A DNA stretch of 64,000 bases from Bacillota bacterium (GTDB lineage Bacteria > Bacillota > Clostridia > Christensenellales > SZUA-584): NCBI GenBank assembly GCA_023436115.1, contig JAEZKQ010000027.1, positions 1 through 64,000 on the forward strand, written 5' to 3'. Positions 31,821-39,747 of this stretch are shown here, piece by piece. The translations under genes were made by a program, and so were the position numbers. A model generated the notes under the pieces. It ran no database searches. It was given only the letters and a program-made list of their open reading frames with translations, and was not told the origin of the DNA. Every line of letters starts with the position of its first letter. Within the stretch, counting starts at the first letter, position 1.

Positions 31821-32650
31821 CGCCACGAAAAGCTGTAATGCCAGCCGTCGCCCTTTTGATCGTCGCTAAGCTGCGGATCATCAAAAACAATATTGCCGCT
31901 TAAGGCCAGTTCTTGTGCCGCAAGCTCAAAGTGGCAGGCCGCAATGCCCATGTCTATACGCTGCATGCAAAAGCCATAAAGCGTGTTTCCCGCATAAAGC
32001 TTATCCAGTGCAAGATAAAAGTGCAGCGTATCCCCCATGCGGATAACGCGCCACGGCTGCTTGTTGGACGCGGACGGACCAATGCGAACCATTTCAAGGC
32101 ATTTGCACAGCACGTTTTCTTCATTAAAAAGCGGCGTCTTGACACTTTCGTCAAAAAACACTTCTCCGAAGCGCTTACGCTTTCTTGCGCCCGCGCCCGC
32201 CGCAACAGCTTTTTCGGTAAGCGTCTTTTTCTCCGCCGCATAGCCGATGGGCGAAACCGCAGGCAAAAATTCGTTATCCGGCTTTAGCAGCGATACAAAC
32301 GAACCGCGTTTAAATGTGCCGCCGAGCCAGCACGTGCCAAGCTCCAGCGCTGTGGCAAAGAGCACAACCCTTTCAAAAGCATAGCCATACCCCTCAATAT
32401 CACGCATGCCTTTTTTGACGCATCCTCCGAAAAAGGTTCTGGCGCCCTTGATAAAACCGTATGTGCCAAGCTTTTGAGAGCTGCCTTCCAGCAGCTCAAA
32501 ACGCACCTTCGCCCGAAAAGGGTTCTCTGCTTGCGCTTTAAGAAATTCCTGTATGGCTTCCAGCTTTTCGGGTTCAACGGGCCTGTTTTCATATGTCCTG
32601 ACGGACGTTCTTTTTTCCATCAACGTAATAGCGCTTTTATCTAAGAACAT
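31817..32650 (-). CDS. Nitroreductase family protein (TM1586-like)
   Basis: A 277-residue duplicated nitroreductase fold. The FMN/phosphate site is indicated by EKRTSVRTYENRPVEPEKL near the N-terminus, and the second half holds VRIGPSASNKQPWRVIR. LELGTCWLGGTFKRGSF is the family's central helix. The reaction is unknown, probably NAD(P)H-dependent reduction. AAGGTGG lies 5 bases before the ATG at 32650. It lies 21 bp after rodA on the same strand, so cotranscription is possible. Confidence 0.85.
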   Translation of the reverse strand: MFLDKSAITLMEKRTSVRTYENRPVEPEKLEAIQEFLKAQAENPFRAKVRFELLEGSSQKLGTYGFIKGARTFFGGCVKKGMRDIEGYGYAFERVVLFATALELGTCWLGGTFKRGSFVSLLKPDNEFLPAVSPIGYAAEKKTLTEKAVAAGAGARKRKRFGEVFFDESVKTPLFNEENVLCKCLEMVRIGPSASNKQPWRVIRMGDTLHFYLALDKLYAGNTLYGFCMQRIDMGIAACHFELAAQELALSGNIVFDDPQLSDDQKGDGWHYSFSWR

Positions 32651-32671
32651 AAATACCACCTTAATTGTTGA

Positions 32672-33856
32672 TTAGAAGCTCCATCGTTGTCGTCGCATGC
32701 TCACGTTGATGACAAGCCCAAAGGCAATCATATTCGTGAGCAGGTTAGAACCACCGGAGCTTATAAACGGCAGCGGAATGCCGGTGATGGGCATCACGCC
32801 GATATTCATGCCGATATTTTCAAATATATGAAACAATGTCATCGCCAGAACACCAATAATGATAAGTGAGCCAAAATCATCTTTGGCCTTTGTCGCCAAA
32901 TAAAGCGTACGGAAAATCAGTATAAAGTATAGCAATATCACGACCATGATACCTAAAAAGCCGATAGCTTCAGAGGTTGAAGCAAAAATGAAATCGGTAT
33001 GCCGTTCGGGAATATTGGAAAGCTTACTCTCGCCGCCCAGCGAAAACAGTCCTTTGCCGTATACCTGCCCCGCGCCGACAGCGACCTTGGCCTTATCCGA
33101 CTGATAGTGCAGCGCCTTGATTTGCTCCTGTGTCATGCCAGCCTGCTCAATGCCCAAGAATGTATAAAAACGACCCTTTTGTTTCTCCGTCAACACAAAG
33201 AACCACAAAAGCGGTAACACAACGGCCGCAGAAGCAAATAATCCGCCGATCAGCTTAAGGCTGGTCTTGGCCAGAAACAGCATGGATATAAAAGTGAATA
33301 TGTAAACCATGGCCGTGCCCCAATCGGGCTGAATAACGATGAGCAGAACCGGAACCAGGAACACACCGAGTATAGGGAGTAAATCTTTTACAGTTTTTAT
33401 GCCGCCGTCACGCCCCTGTGTCTTTTTGGAGATCATCTGGGCCATCACAATAATCATGCCGACTTTGCCGATCTCGCTGGGCTGGAAGCCCGCTTGGCCA
33501 ATACGGAACCAGCCCGTTGCGCCGCCCTCATTCGAACCAAAAAAGTAAACCGCGATAAGCAAGCCCACGATGATCACGTAGATCCACTTGTAATATTCAG
33601 CAATCGCGTGATAATCGGGCAGCAGCACAATAAACATGGCAAAGAGGCTGATACCAAACCAGGCAATCTGCTGCATAACGTGAGTCAGGTCTAGCTGGGC
33701 TACGGCCGCGCTTAATGAGCCTATGTCTTCGGTCAGCGGTTCGGAATCTGCGCTGGCAATAGCCACGAAGCTGAAAAGAACGAGCACAATGATATTGGCA
33801 AACAGCAGCCAGTCTATGAATTTAAACATTCTTGGGTCAATAAACTTCAGCTTCAA
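32672..33856 (-). CDS. rodA: Rod shape-determining glycosyltransferase RodA
   Basis: A 394-residue SEDS-family peptidoglycan polymerase with about ten membrane segments. Diagnostic segments are GGATGWFRIGQAGFQPSEIG, QPDWGTAMVYIFTFISMLF, SLGGESKLSNIPERHTDFIF and PITGIPLPFISSGGSNLLTN. It works with PBP2 in lateral wall synthesis. The best start is TTG at 33856, preceded by AAGGGG at 8 bases; the longer frame lacks a site. It is encoded apart from mrdA-min and mreCD. Confidence 0.93.
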   Translation of the reverse strand: MKLKFIDPRMFKFIDWLLFANIIVLVLFSFVAIASADSEPLTEDIGSLSAAVAQLDLTHVMQQIAWFGISLFAMFIVLLPDYHAIAEYYKWIYVIIVGLLIAVYFFGSNEGGATGWFRIGQAGFQPSEIGKVGMIIVMAQMISKKTQGRDGGIKTVKDLLPILGVFLVPVLLIVIQPDWGTAMVYIFTFISMLFLAKTSLKLIGGLFASAAVVLPLLWFFVLTEKQKGRFYTFLGIEQAGMTQEQIKALHYQSDKAKVAVGAGQVYGKGLFSLGGESKLSNIPERHTDFIFASTSEAIGFLGIMVVILLYFILIFRTLYLATKAKDDFGSLIIIGVLAMTLFHIFENIGMNIGVMPITGIPLPFISSGGSNLLTNMIAFGLVINVSMRRQRWSF

Positions 33857-33904
33857 AACATTTACCCCTTGCAATCATTACAAATGTATTTCAATTATAA
33901 CATG

Positions 33905-33933
33905 ATTATTAAGCATATGAAACCCCTCGTCAA
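33905..33933 (-). promoter_or_regulatory. Probable rodA promoter
   Basis: TTGACG, a 17-bp spacer and AATAAT on the minus strand, about 50 bp upstream of the rodA start. Confidence 0.5.
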
Positions 33934-33973
33934 AAGTTTACATTTTGGCGAAACGTTAAGATATAGCATAGCA

Positions 33974-34000
33974 GAAAAAGGGCAGTTAAGGAAGTGCCCT
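33974..34000 (-). terminator. Terminator of the lipoprotein gene
   Basis: AGGGCA pairs with TGCCCT around a 10-base loop and is followed on the minus strand by TTTTTC. It lies 25 bp after the lipoprotein stop codon. Confidence 0.65.
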
Positions 34001-34024
34001 CTCATGCAAGGTTCAAGGCATATC

Positions 34025-34618
34025 CTATTCGATGCGTATAAACGATGCGTATGCCTGAACGGGGTACGATTCTGCGACAGACCCGCTGAATACAGCCGAT
34101 ACGATATCCCCTGCCTTGATCGCCGAAATGGCCGCCGTCTGACCCATGCTGTCTTCTATCACCGTTTTTTCATCCACCTTAACGCGCGCTTTATCATACT
34201 GTCCCGCCACGGGCGTGTCCGTTTCCACAAGAATAATGATACCGTTGTCTGCGTCAGTCAGGCTTGTGATAATGCCTGTGATACTCACAGCGCTCGTCAT
34301 AGAGTCGAGCAGCTGATCTCCCGAGAGCGGACACTTATCGCTCAAATTCTCAAAAGAAATCAACAGATAGTTTTCATAGTCCACAATGTAAGCGGCTACA
34401 TGCTGCCCGCTGCCCACGTCCTGCGTGGGCCCTAAGGCCGTGAATATCTGCTCATAAGTCATATTCGCTTCTATTTTGGCTACCTCGGTGCTGAAGATGC
34501 CTGCCACCTCGTTTTCGATATTAACCAATTCACTCGTATCCGCGCTTGGTGCGCAACCGGCAAGCATCCACAGAGCAGCCAATACAATTACCAAGAAATA
34601 TAATGCCTTTCTCTTCAT
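34025..34618 (-). CDS. Hypothetical lipoprotein
   Basis: A 197-residue protein with a signal peptide and lipobox (LYFLVIVLAALWMLAGC, with the lipidated Cys near residue 21). The exported domain contains NMTYEQIFTALGPTQDVGSG, similar to short SmpA/BamE-like or DUF3862-type motifs that sense sequence-to-structure folds, but I cannot assign it. The second half (KARVKVDEKTVIEDSMGQTA) reads as an OB- or beta-rich domain. GGAGG lies 8 bases before the ATG at 34618. Confidence 0.7.
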   Translation of the reverse strand: MKRKALYFLVIVLAALWMLAGCAPSADTSELVNIENEVAGIFSTEVAKIEANMTYEQIFTALGPTQDVGSGQHVAAYIVDYENYLLISFENLSDKCPLSGDQLLDSMTSAVSITGIITSLTDADNGIIILVETDTPVAGQYDKARVKVDEKTVIEDSMGQTAAISAIKAGDIVSAVFSGSVAESYPVQAYASFIRIE

Positions 34619-34689
34619 GCCATTAACCTCCGTTTTTATGTAAGCCATTAGACGGCGCATGCCGCTGTTTTGTTTCCACCGTTTGTTTC

Positions 34690-34700
34690 ATTATAGCATA
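34690..34700 (-). promoter_or_regulatory. Extended -10 promoter of the lipoprotein gene
   Basis: Minus-strand TATGCTATAAT (TGN-TATAAT extended -10), about 70 bp upstream of the start. The -35 is weak. Confidence 0.5.
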
Positions 34701-34727
34701 ACCTGTTTTTGTGCGGCGGCTCTCATG

Positions 34728-34757
34728 TAGACAAATATGTGTCCAAAATGATATATT
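34728..34757 (+). promoter_or_regulatory. Probable dnaX operon promoter
   Basis: TAGACA, an 18-bp spacer and TATATT, 29 bp before the dnaX ATG. It is divergent from the lipoprotein promoter. Confidence 0.45.
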
Positions 34758-34785
34758 ATAAGCGCGCTTTGCGCAGGAGGATATT

Positions 34786-36345
34786 ATGGCATACAAGGCT
34801 TTGTACCGTACCTGGCGGCCTTCGAGGTTCGCCGATGTATCGGGACAGGAGCATATTATAAAAGTTTTAACGGGGCAAATCGAGAGCGGGCGCATCGCGC
34901 ATGCTTATCTGTTTTCCGGCCCCAGAGGCACAGGCAAGACAAGCCTCGCCAAGATTTTTGCGCGCGCCGTGAACTGCACTGAAAGACAAAATGCGGAAAG
35001 CTGCGGTCAATGCAGTGCCTGCCGTGAAACAGCTGCGGAAAACCCCGTAGATATCGTTGAGATCGACGCGGCATCCAACAACGGCGTCGACAGCGTGCGC
35101 GAAATTCGTGACCGCGTGAACCTGCTGCCTGCCGTCTGCCGCTATAAAGTCTATATTATCGACGAAGTGCATATGCTTTCTAAGGGCGCATTCAACGCTT
35201 TGCTAAAAACGCTGGAAGAGCCCCCTTCGCACGTGATATTCATACTCGCGACGACAGAGCCGCATAAGCTGCCCGCCACAATACTGTCGCGGTGCCAGCG
35301 TTTTGATTTTAAAAGAATCACATTAGAGGATATCACAAAACGGCTGACCGAGGTCGCCAAGGGCGAGGGGTATACATTTGATGTGAATGCGCTCCAAATG
35401 ATCGGGCGCGCAGCCGAAGGCGGTATGCGCGATGCGCTGTCCATACTTGACCAGTGTGCGGCATCCGGGCCGGTGACGCAGCAAAGCGTAGCGGCGGCGC
35501 TGGGCGGCGGCGATTCACAGCTGCTTCTGGAGTTGATTTCCTGCATAACGGTCTACGACGAAAAAGGCGCTTTGGAACGTTTATCATCTTTGCTGCAAGA
35601 CGGAGCGGACACCCGTGCGCTGATTAAAGACCTGGCGGATACCTTCCGCCGTATGATGTGGCTGTCTGTGGGAGCCTCCGGTGAGGATAATATCGGCGGC
35701 CTGGAAAAGATGGCGAAAAGCTTCGGCAAAAATGCGTGCCTGCGCGCGCTCAATATACTGATACAAAAAGAATATGAAATGCGCCAGAACCTGCGTGCTG
35801 ATATCGTGCTGGAAACGGCTGTGATGGCGCTGATGTGTCCCGAAGACGACCGCAGCGCGCCCGACGCTGCGCGCATCGAAAAGCTGGAAGCGCGTCTTAA
35901 GTCGCTGGAAGAGCAGCGCATGGCCGCGCCGCAAGCCGCGGCTGTTCAGGAACAAATCTCAAAATCGGCCAATGTGAAGCCCGCAGCAACGAAAGCGCCA
36001 AAAAAAGCAGCATCAACACCGCATATAGACACTGATGCGCAGGAGCTTTGGAGAAAACTGCTGGATACACTGAAAACAGAAGCTTATTACGTTTATCCCC
36101 ATGCGCAGCAGGCTAAAAATGTCCATCTTGTGGGCGGCAAGCTGGATATTACGTTTGGGGCTGATGCAGAAATCGCGGCTGACTTTTTAAAGCACGCGTC
36201 TGCTCAAAAAGAGATATTGCAGCGTCTTGAGAAGCTGTGCGGCTCGACGCTGGCTTTAAATGTGATTATTGAAAAGGACGACGGTTCAAAAAGCAAGCAA
36301 TCGGACATACTTGCGATGTTTGGAGATCAAATAGAAGAAATTTAA
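34786..36345 (+). CDS. dnaX: DNA polymerase III subunit gamma/tau
   Basis: A 519-residue clamp-loader ATPase. The Walker A motif is FSGPRGTGKTSLAKIFA (about residues 42-58), zinc-binding cysteines lie in CGQCSACRE, Walker B is IIDEVHMLS, and sensor 1 is FILATTEPHKLPATILSRCQ. A flexible linker follows at about 365-420, then a tau-specific C-terminal domain. An A7 run at 36000-36006 is in phase as A-AAA-AAA-G. A -1 slip there would give a TGA stop at 36033-36035 and a ~416-residue gamma form. AGGAGG precedes the ATG. It leads dnaX-ybaB-recR-yaaL. Confidence 0.96.
   Translation: MAYKALYRTWRPSRFADVSGQEHIIKVLTGQIESGRIAHAYLFSGPRGTGKTSLAKIFARAVNCTERQNAESCGQCSACRETAAENPVDIVEIDAASNNGVDSVREIRDRVNLLPAVCRYKVYIIDEVHMLSKGAFNALLKTLEEPPSHVIFILATTEPHKLPATILSRCQRFDFKRITLEDITKRLTEVAKGEGYTFDVNALQMIGRAAEGGMRDALSILDQCAASGPVTQQSVAAALGGGDSQLLLELISCITVYDEKGALERLSSLLQDGADTRALIKDLADTFRRMMWLSVGASGEDNIGGLEKMAKSFGKNACLRALNILIQKEYEMRQNLRADIVLETAVMALMCPEDDRSAPDAARIEKLEARLKSLEEQRMAAPQAAAVQEQISKSANVKPAATKAPKKAASTPHIDTDAQELWRKLLDTLKTEAYYVYPHAQQAKNVHLVGGKLDITFGADAEIAADFLKHASAQKEILQRLEKLCGSTLALNVIIEKDDGSKSKQSDILAMFGDQIEEI
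36000..36038 (+). promoter_or_regulatory. Candidate programmed frameshift site in dnaX
   Basis: The heptamer A-AAA-AAA followed by G (codons 405-407) is in the correct phase for tandem -1 slippage. A stem GCATCA (36010-36015)/TGATGC (36033-36038) begins 3 bases later. The -1 frame ends at TGA 36033-36035 after nine codons; the +1 frame also stops soon after. No upstream Shine-Dalgarno-like stimulator is obvious. Confidence 0.45.
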
Positions 36346-36355
36346 GGAGGTTCTC

Positions 36356-36700
36356 ATGGCAAAGAGAAAATCTTTCACCGGCGGCGGTGGCATGAATATG
36401 GGTTCTATGCTCGCCAAAGCTCAAAAAATGCAGGCTGATATGGCGGCGGCGCAGGCTGAAGCGGAGCAGACAGAAGTGGAAGCCACCGCGGGCGGCGGCG
36501 CGGTGACGGTGCGCGCTAACGGCGCAAAGAAAATCATCAGCATTAAAATTTCACCCGAAGCGGCCGATCCGGACGATATTGAAATGCTCGAAGACCTGAT
36601 CATGGCAGCCGTGAACGAAGCGATTGCCAAGGCTGACGGCGTGATGCAGCATAAAATGAACGCAGTCACCGGTGGTATCGATCTGGGAGGCATGTTCTAA
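36356..36700 (+). CDS. ybaB: YbaB/EbfC family nucleoid-associated protein
   Basis: A 114-residue DNA-binding protein. A glycine/methionine-rich start (GGGGMNMGSMLAKAQKMQAD) precedes the tweezer-like core (VTVRANGAKKIISIKISPEA) and ends GGIDLGGMF. It has the conserved position between dnaX and recR. AAGGAGG precedes the ATG. Confidence 0.94.
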   Translation: MAKRKSFTGGGGMNMGSMLAKAQKMQADMAAAQAEAEQTEVEATAGGGAVTVRANGAKKIISIKISPEAADPDDIEMLEDLIMAAVNEAIAKADGVMQHKMNAVTGGIDLGGMF

Positions 36701-36702
36701 GC

Positions 36703-37308
36703 TTGAGCGGAATCATTGAGCCGGTTGCACGGCTGATAAACCAGTTTGCCAAGCTGCCCGGCATCGGCCAGAAGACAGCGCAGAGGCTTGCGTTTCATGT
36801 AATCCATATGAACGATGATGAGGTGGAGGCCTTCGCCAAAGACCTTTTCTATGCCAAAAAAGCAGCCGTCTACTGCCCCAACTGCGGCAACCTCATGCAA
36901 AAAGGCGAAGCGCTCTGCGGCGTGTGCGCGGATGCGGTGCGGGATGCGTCGTGTATCTGCGTGGTGTCGGATATCAAGGATGTGCTGGCAATTGAGAAAA
37001 CGCGCGAATTTAAAGGCGTTTATCATGTGCTGCACGGCGTTATCTCCCCCATGGACGGTATCGGCCCGGACGATATCAACATCGCGGGGCTTATTGACCG
37101 TTTGGCAAAGGGCGGCATCAACGAAGTGATACTCGCGACCAATCCTGACGTACAGGGCACAGCCACAGCAGCCTATATCGCCAAGACCATACGGCCTCTG
37201 GTAGAAAAGGTCACGCGTATTGCGCATGGTGTGCCGATCGGCGCCGACCTTGAATATACGGACGAGGTGACACTGTCGCGCGCAATCGAAGGACGTACAG
37301 CTTATTAA
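36703..37308 (+). CDS. recR: Recombination mediator RecR
   Basis: A 201-residue protein: helix-hairpin-helix LPGIGQKTAQRLAFHVI, C4 zinc finger YCPNCGNLMQKGEALCGVC, and Toprim domain (ICVVSDIKDVLAIEKTREFK). The Walker-like C-terminal segment is GADLEYTDEVTLSRAIEGR. It acts with RecFO in loading RecA on gapped DNA. The start is TTG at 36703, two bases after the ybaB stop, with GGGAGG about 11 bases upstream. Confidence 0.96.
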   Translation: MSGIIEPVARLINQFAKLPGIGQKTAQRLAFHVIHMNDDEVEAFAKDLFYAKKAAVYCPNCGNLMQKGEALCGVCADAVRDASCICVVSDIKDVLAIEKTREFKGVYHVLHGVISPMDGIGPDDINIAGLIDRLAKGGINEVILATNPDVQGTATAAYIAKTIRPLVEKVTRIAHGVPIGADLEYTDEVTLSRAIEGRTAY

Positions 37309-37379
37309 TGTATACTTGTATATCATCGTCTCTTTTTGGTAACAATAGACACCATCAACCACAAGTGGGAGGATGAGGT

Positions 37380-37568
37380 ATGCAAGTCAACGAATACGCG
37401 AACGATGTGAAGAAAGCCTATGCCGCATGGCAGGCAGCCGAAAACTATTTTGAGAACGTGGCGGACCCTGACCTGATCGATTTTGCCATTTATGACATGG
37501 AGGCCGCCAAGAAAAGGTACGTGTACATGCTCAAAAAAGCCAGAGAGGTACACGGTGAAGCGCTGTAA
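37380..37568 (+). CDS. YaaL-like DUF2508 protein
   Basis: A 62-residue helical protein. YFENVADPDLIDFAIYDMEA and AKKRYVYMLKKA are the DUF2508 signature. Such genes regularly follow recR in Bacillota. GGGAGGATGAGG precedes the ATG. The function is unknown. A terminator follows. Confidence 0.85.
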   Translation: MQVNEYANDVKKAYAAWQAAENYFENVADPDLIDFAIYDMEAAKKRYVYMLKKAREVHGEAL

Positions 37569-37590
37569 CAATATTCTATAAACAACAGGA

Positions 37591-37622
37591 AAACAAGCAG
37601 AGCTTTTCTCTGTTTGTTTTTA
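37591..37622 (+). terminator. Terminator of the dnaX-recR operon
   Basis: AAACAAGCAGAG pairs with CTCTGTTTGTTT (one G-U) around CTTTT and runs into TTTT. Confidence 0.75.
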
Positions 37623-37760
37623 TATTGCTTTGAAAAGCATACCCTCATAGATGTTTGAAGATATTGTCGAATGCTGCATCACACGATATAATAACATAGA
37701 ATAAAATGTCTATAAGCGCTGCGGCATATTGCCATAACGCTTTCATAAGGAGAATCATTT

Positions 37761-37973
37761 ATGTTATGCAAACGGTGCGGCAGCCCCAATGTTTCTATCA
37801 CGCCTGTGTCCGTACAAAAACCGCGCGGCTGTCTGCTCACGTTGTTTTACATCCTGCTGCTTTGCATACCCATCATCGGCTGGATCGCGCTTTTCATGCT
37901 GATTCGCGGCCGGCGTTCCCGCGTGGTCACTTACTGCGTCTGCCAGAGCTGCGGCAAGCGGCGGCGTGTGTAG
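37761..37973 (+). CDS. Small zinc-ribbon membrane protein
   Basis: A 70-residue protein with a CKRCGS pair at the N-terminus and CQSCGK at the C-terminus. These flank a strongly hydrophobic middle (LLTLFYILLLCIPIIGWIAL) that is long enough for a membrane hairpin. The two CxxC knuckles could come together as one zinc ribbon on the cytoplasmic face. AAGGAG lies 8 bases before the ATG. It is monocistronic and of unknown function. Confidence 0.7.
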   Translation: MLCKRCGSPNVSITPVSVQKPRGCLLTLFYILLLCIPIIGWIALFMLIRGRRSRVVTYCVCQSCGKRRRV

Positions 37974-38123
37974 CAGGAGTCGAGTGTTTACTTCAACGCA
38001 GGCTTTGCCTCCATATCACCACCAAAGGCACTGCCCTTTGGAAACCCATAAAATTTCCTTCAGCATTCCCTTATTGTTAAGAACCAATAAACACAGTTTC
38101 ACACAAAAAACAACGATAAAACA

Positions 38124-38151
38124 GCCGACTTGAGGTTTCCCCCAAGCCGGC
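38124..38151 (-). terminator. folT terminator
   Basis: Minus-strand GCCGGCTTG pairs with CAAGTCGGC (one G-U) and is followed by TGTTTTATCGTTGTTTTTTG. It is 16 bp after the folT stop. Confidence 0.65.
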
Positions 38152-38166
38152 CATGATACACTTCCC

Positions 38167-38709
38167 TTACGCGCCCGCAAGTTTAATCCGCTTGTTGACT
38201 ACAGGCGTTAAGCTCTCGACGAGCGTCATTAAAAGCCATGCATAGAACGGCAGCTCAACCGCCGCGCCGATGAGCCTGGGCGGCAGTAAAACCGCCAGCC
38301 GGACGCCATAGAAAAGCGAGATAATCAGCGTATTGAGCACCACCGAACAGACGATCTGGGCGGTGAACGAAGCCCCTGTGGCTTTCCAGATGGTGTTTTT
38401 CTTGGCCCTCAGATAGAAAAGACCCGCGATCACACCGAAAAGCGCCATCGTGAGAGAAAACAATGGGTTGTAAGCCCCCACCTGTATTCCCATAAAGAAA
38501 CCCGCGGTATCGGCCACAAAGCCCACGATACCGCCCGCAAGAGGCCCAAAGAATATGCCCGCAAGCATAACAGGAATGGGTGTCAGTGAAACCTCCACCG
38601 TTTTCACGCCGGTGAAGTTAAGCTCGATCGACAAAAACGCGCTGAAAACAGCGCCCAGAGCCGCAAGCAGACCCATGATGGCAAGTGTACGAACATTAAA
38701 ATTTTTCAT
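38167..38709 (-). CDS. folT: Folate ECF transporter S-component FolT
   Basis: A 180-residue membrane protein with six helices. MKNFNVRTLAIMGLLAALGA, TPIPVMLAGIFFGPLAGGIV, FMGIQVGAYNPLFSLTMALF and RLIGAAVELPFYAWLLM are typical of FolT. It binds folate and needs the shared EcfAA'T module. The start at 38709 has GGAAGGAGG upstream. The frame extends further upstream only because the riboswitch happens to be open. Control by tetrahydrofolate is indicated by the leader. Confidence 0.93.
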   Translation of the reverse strand: MKNFNVRTLAIMGLLAALGAVFSAFLSIELNFTGVKTVEVSLTPIPVMLAGIFFGPLAGGIVGFVADTAGFFMGIQVGAYNPLFSLTMALFGVIAGLFYLRAKKNTIWKATGASFTAQIVCSVVLNTLIISLFYGVRLAVLLPPRLIGAAVELPFYAWLLMTLVESLTPVVNKRIKLAGA

Positions 38710-38776
38710 ACAAAAAAACCTCCTTCCCTTGTATATGGGCAAAGACACGCCATTAAGAGAAAAAAGGTTCTCTTTA

Positions 38777-38870
38777 GCAGCGGACGCGACTCTGTACCGC
38801 AGGCCTAAAAGCCTTTCGTCCCCAGGCGACATCCCATCCCAGGGCACTTAACGCACAAAATCTACTCTGC
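38777..38870 (-). ncRNA. Tetrahydrofolate (THF) riboswitch
   Basis: The conserved THF aptamer blocks appear on the minus strand in order: GAGTAGATT, GTGCGTTAAGTGCC, GGGATGGGATGTCGCC, GGGGACGAAAGGC, CCTGCGGTAC and CGTCCGCTGC. A GCAG/CTGC closing stem is present. It is 67 bp upstream of folT. A small A/T-rich hairpin (38755-38774) lies between the aptamer and the GGAAGGAGG site. It has no U-run, so control may act on translation. Confidence 0.95.
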
Positions 38871-38955
38871 ACAATATCAAGTTGCTTTATTATAGCAACC
38901 GGCGGCTTTTAAATCAAGCCTTTGCCGTTGCTTTTGACGGTTGTGTTAATTACAG

Positions 38956-39747
38956 CTAATTGAATACCAGCGTATCGCTGACCACACCGTGCTGCGCTTT
39001 GTGGAACATATCGATCAGCCCGTCCACCGTCTGCGCTTTCTTTTGCTCGCCCGATACGTCAAAGAGCACCGTACCCGCGTGCAGCATTGTCAGACGTGTG
39101 CCAAAGCCCAGCGCGTACCCTAGGTTGTGCGTGACCATCAATGTGGTGATTTTACTTGCGGTCACGATTTTTTCGGTGAGCTCCATAATATGCGCCGATG
39201 TACGCGGATCCAGCGCGGCTGTGTGCTCGTCGAGCAGCAGCAGATCGGGGCCGGTCACGGTCGCCATCACGAGCGCAAGCGCCTGACGCTGTCCGCCCGA
39301 AAGCTGCCCCGCCAAAACATCAAGCTTATCTTCCAAACCCATGCCAAGAACGCTCAGCTGCTCCCTGAACTTGGGTTTATCCTTCTTTTTGAGGCAAATA
39401 TTAAGGCCGTAGCTTTTGCCTTTGTTGGCCGCCATTGCGAGGTTCTCCGCCACGGTCATCGTGGGGCATGTGCCCAGCTTGGGGTCTTGAAACACGCGCG
39501 CGATCGACTTGGCACGTTTATACTCTTTGAGCTTTGTGACATCGTGGCCCAGCAGCCGTATCTCGCCGCGGTCGGCAGCCACCGTGCCCGCAATGATATT
39601 GAGCAGCGTGGTTTTACCGCTGCCGTTGCTGCCCACGATACTGATAAAATCACCCTCCGACACACTATAGGTCAGCCCTTTGAAAAGCTCGGTCTGCGTG
39701 GGCAGATTGGCATCGTATGTTTTATAAATTCCGTCTATCTCAAGCAC
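38956..39747 (-). CDS. ABC transporter ATP-binding protein (TrpZ-type)
   Basis: A 263-residue ATPase with Walker A (VGSNGSGKTTLLN), signature (LSGGQRQALAL), Walker B (LLLLDEHTAALD) and H-loop (VTHNLGYAL) motifs. It powers the permease and binding protein encoded upstream. The start is GTG at 39747, preceded by GGGGAGG at 9 bases and overlapping the permease gene by 8 bp; an ATG at 39780 has no site. Confidence 0.87.
   Translation of the reverse strand: MLEIDGIYKTYDANLPTQTELFKGLTYSVSEGDFISIVGSNGSGKTTLLNIIAGTVAADRGEIRLLGHDVTKLKEYKRAKSIARVFQDPKLGTCPTMTVAENLAMAANKGKSYGLNICLKKKDKPKFREQLSVLGMGLEDKLDVLAGQLSGGQRQALALVMATVTGPDLLLLDEHTAALDPRTSAHIMELTEKIVTASKITTLMVTHNLGYALGFGTRLTMLHAGTVLFDVSGEQKKAQTVDGLIDMFHKAQHGVVSDTLVFN

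Noticed and set aside
34660..34785. SRP RNA gene upstream of dnaX, as in Bacillus
   Set aside because: The interval is only 125 bp, contains two divergent promoters and lacks the conserved SRP Alu/S-domain sequences.
38710..38847. N-terminal extension of folT
   Set aside because: The extra codons translate the THF riboswitch; the GGAAGGAGG site fixes the start at 38709.
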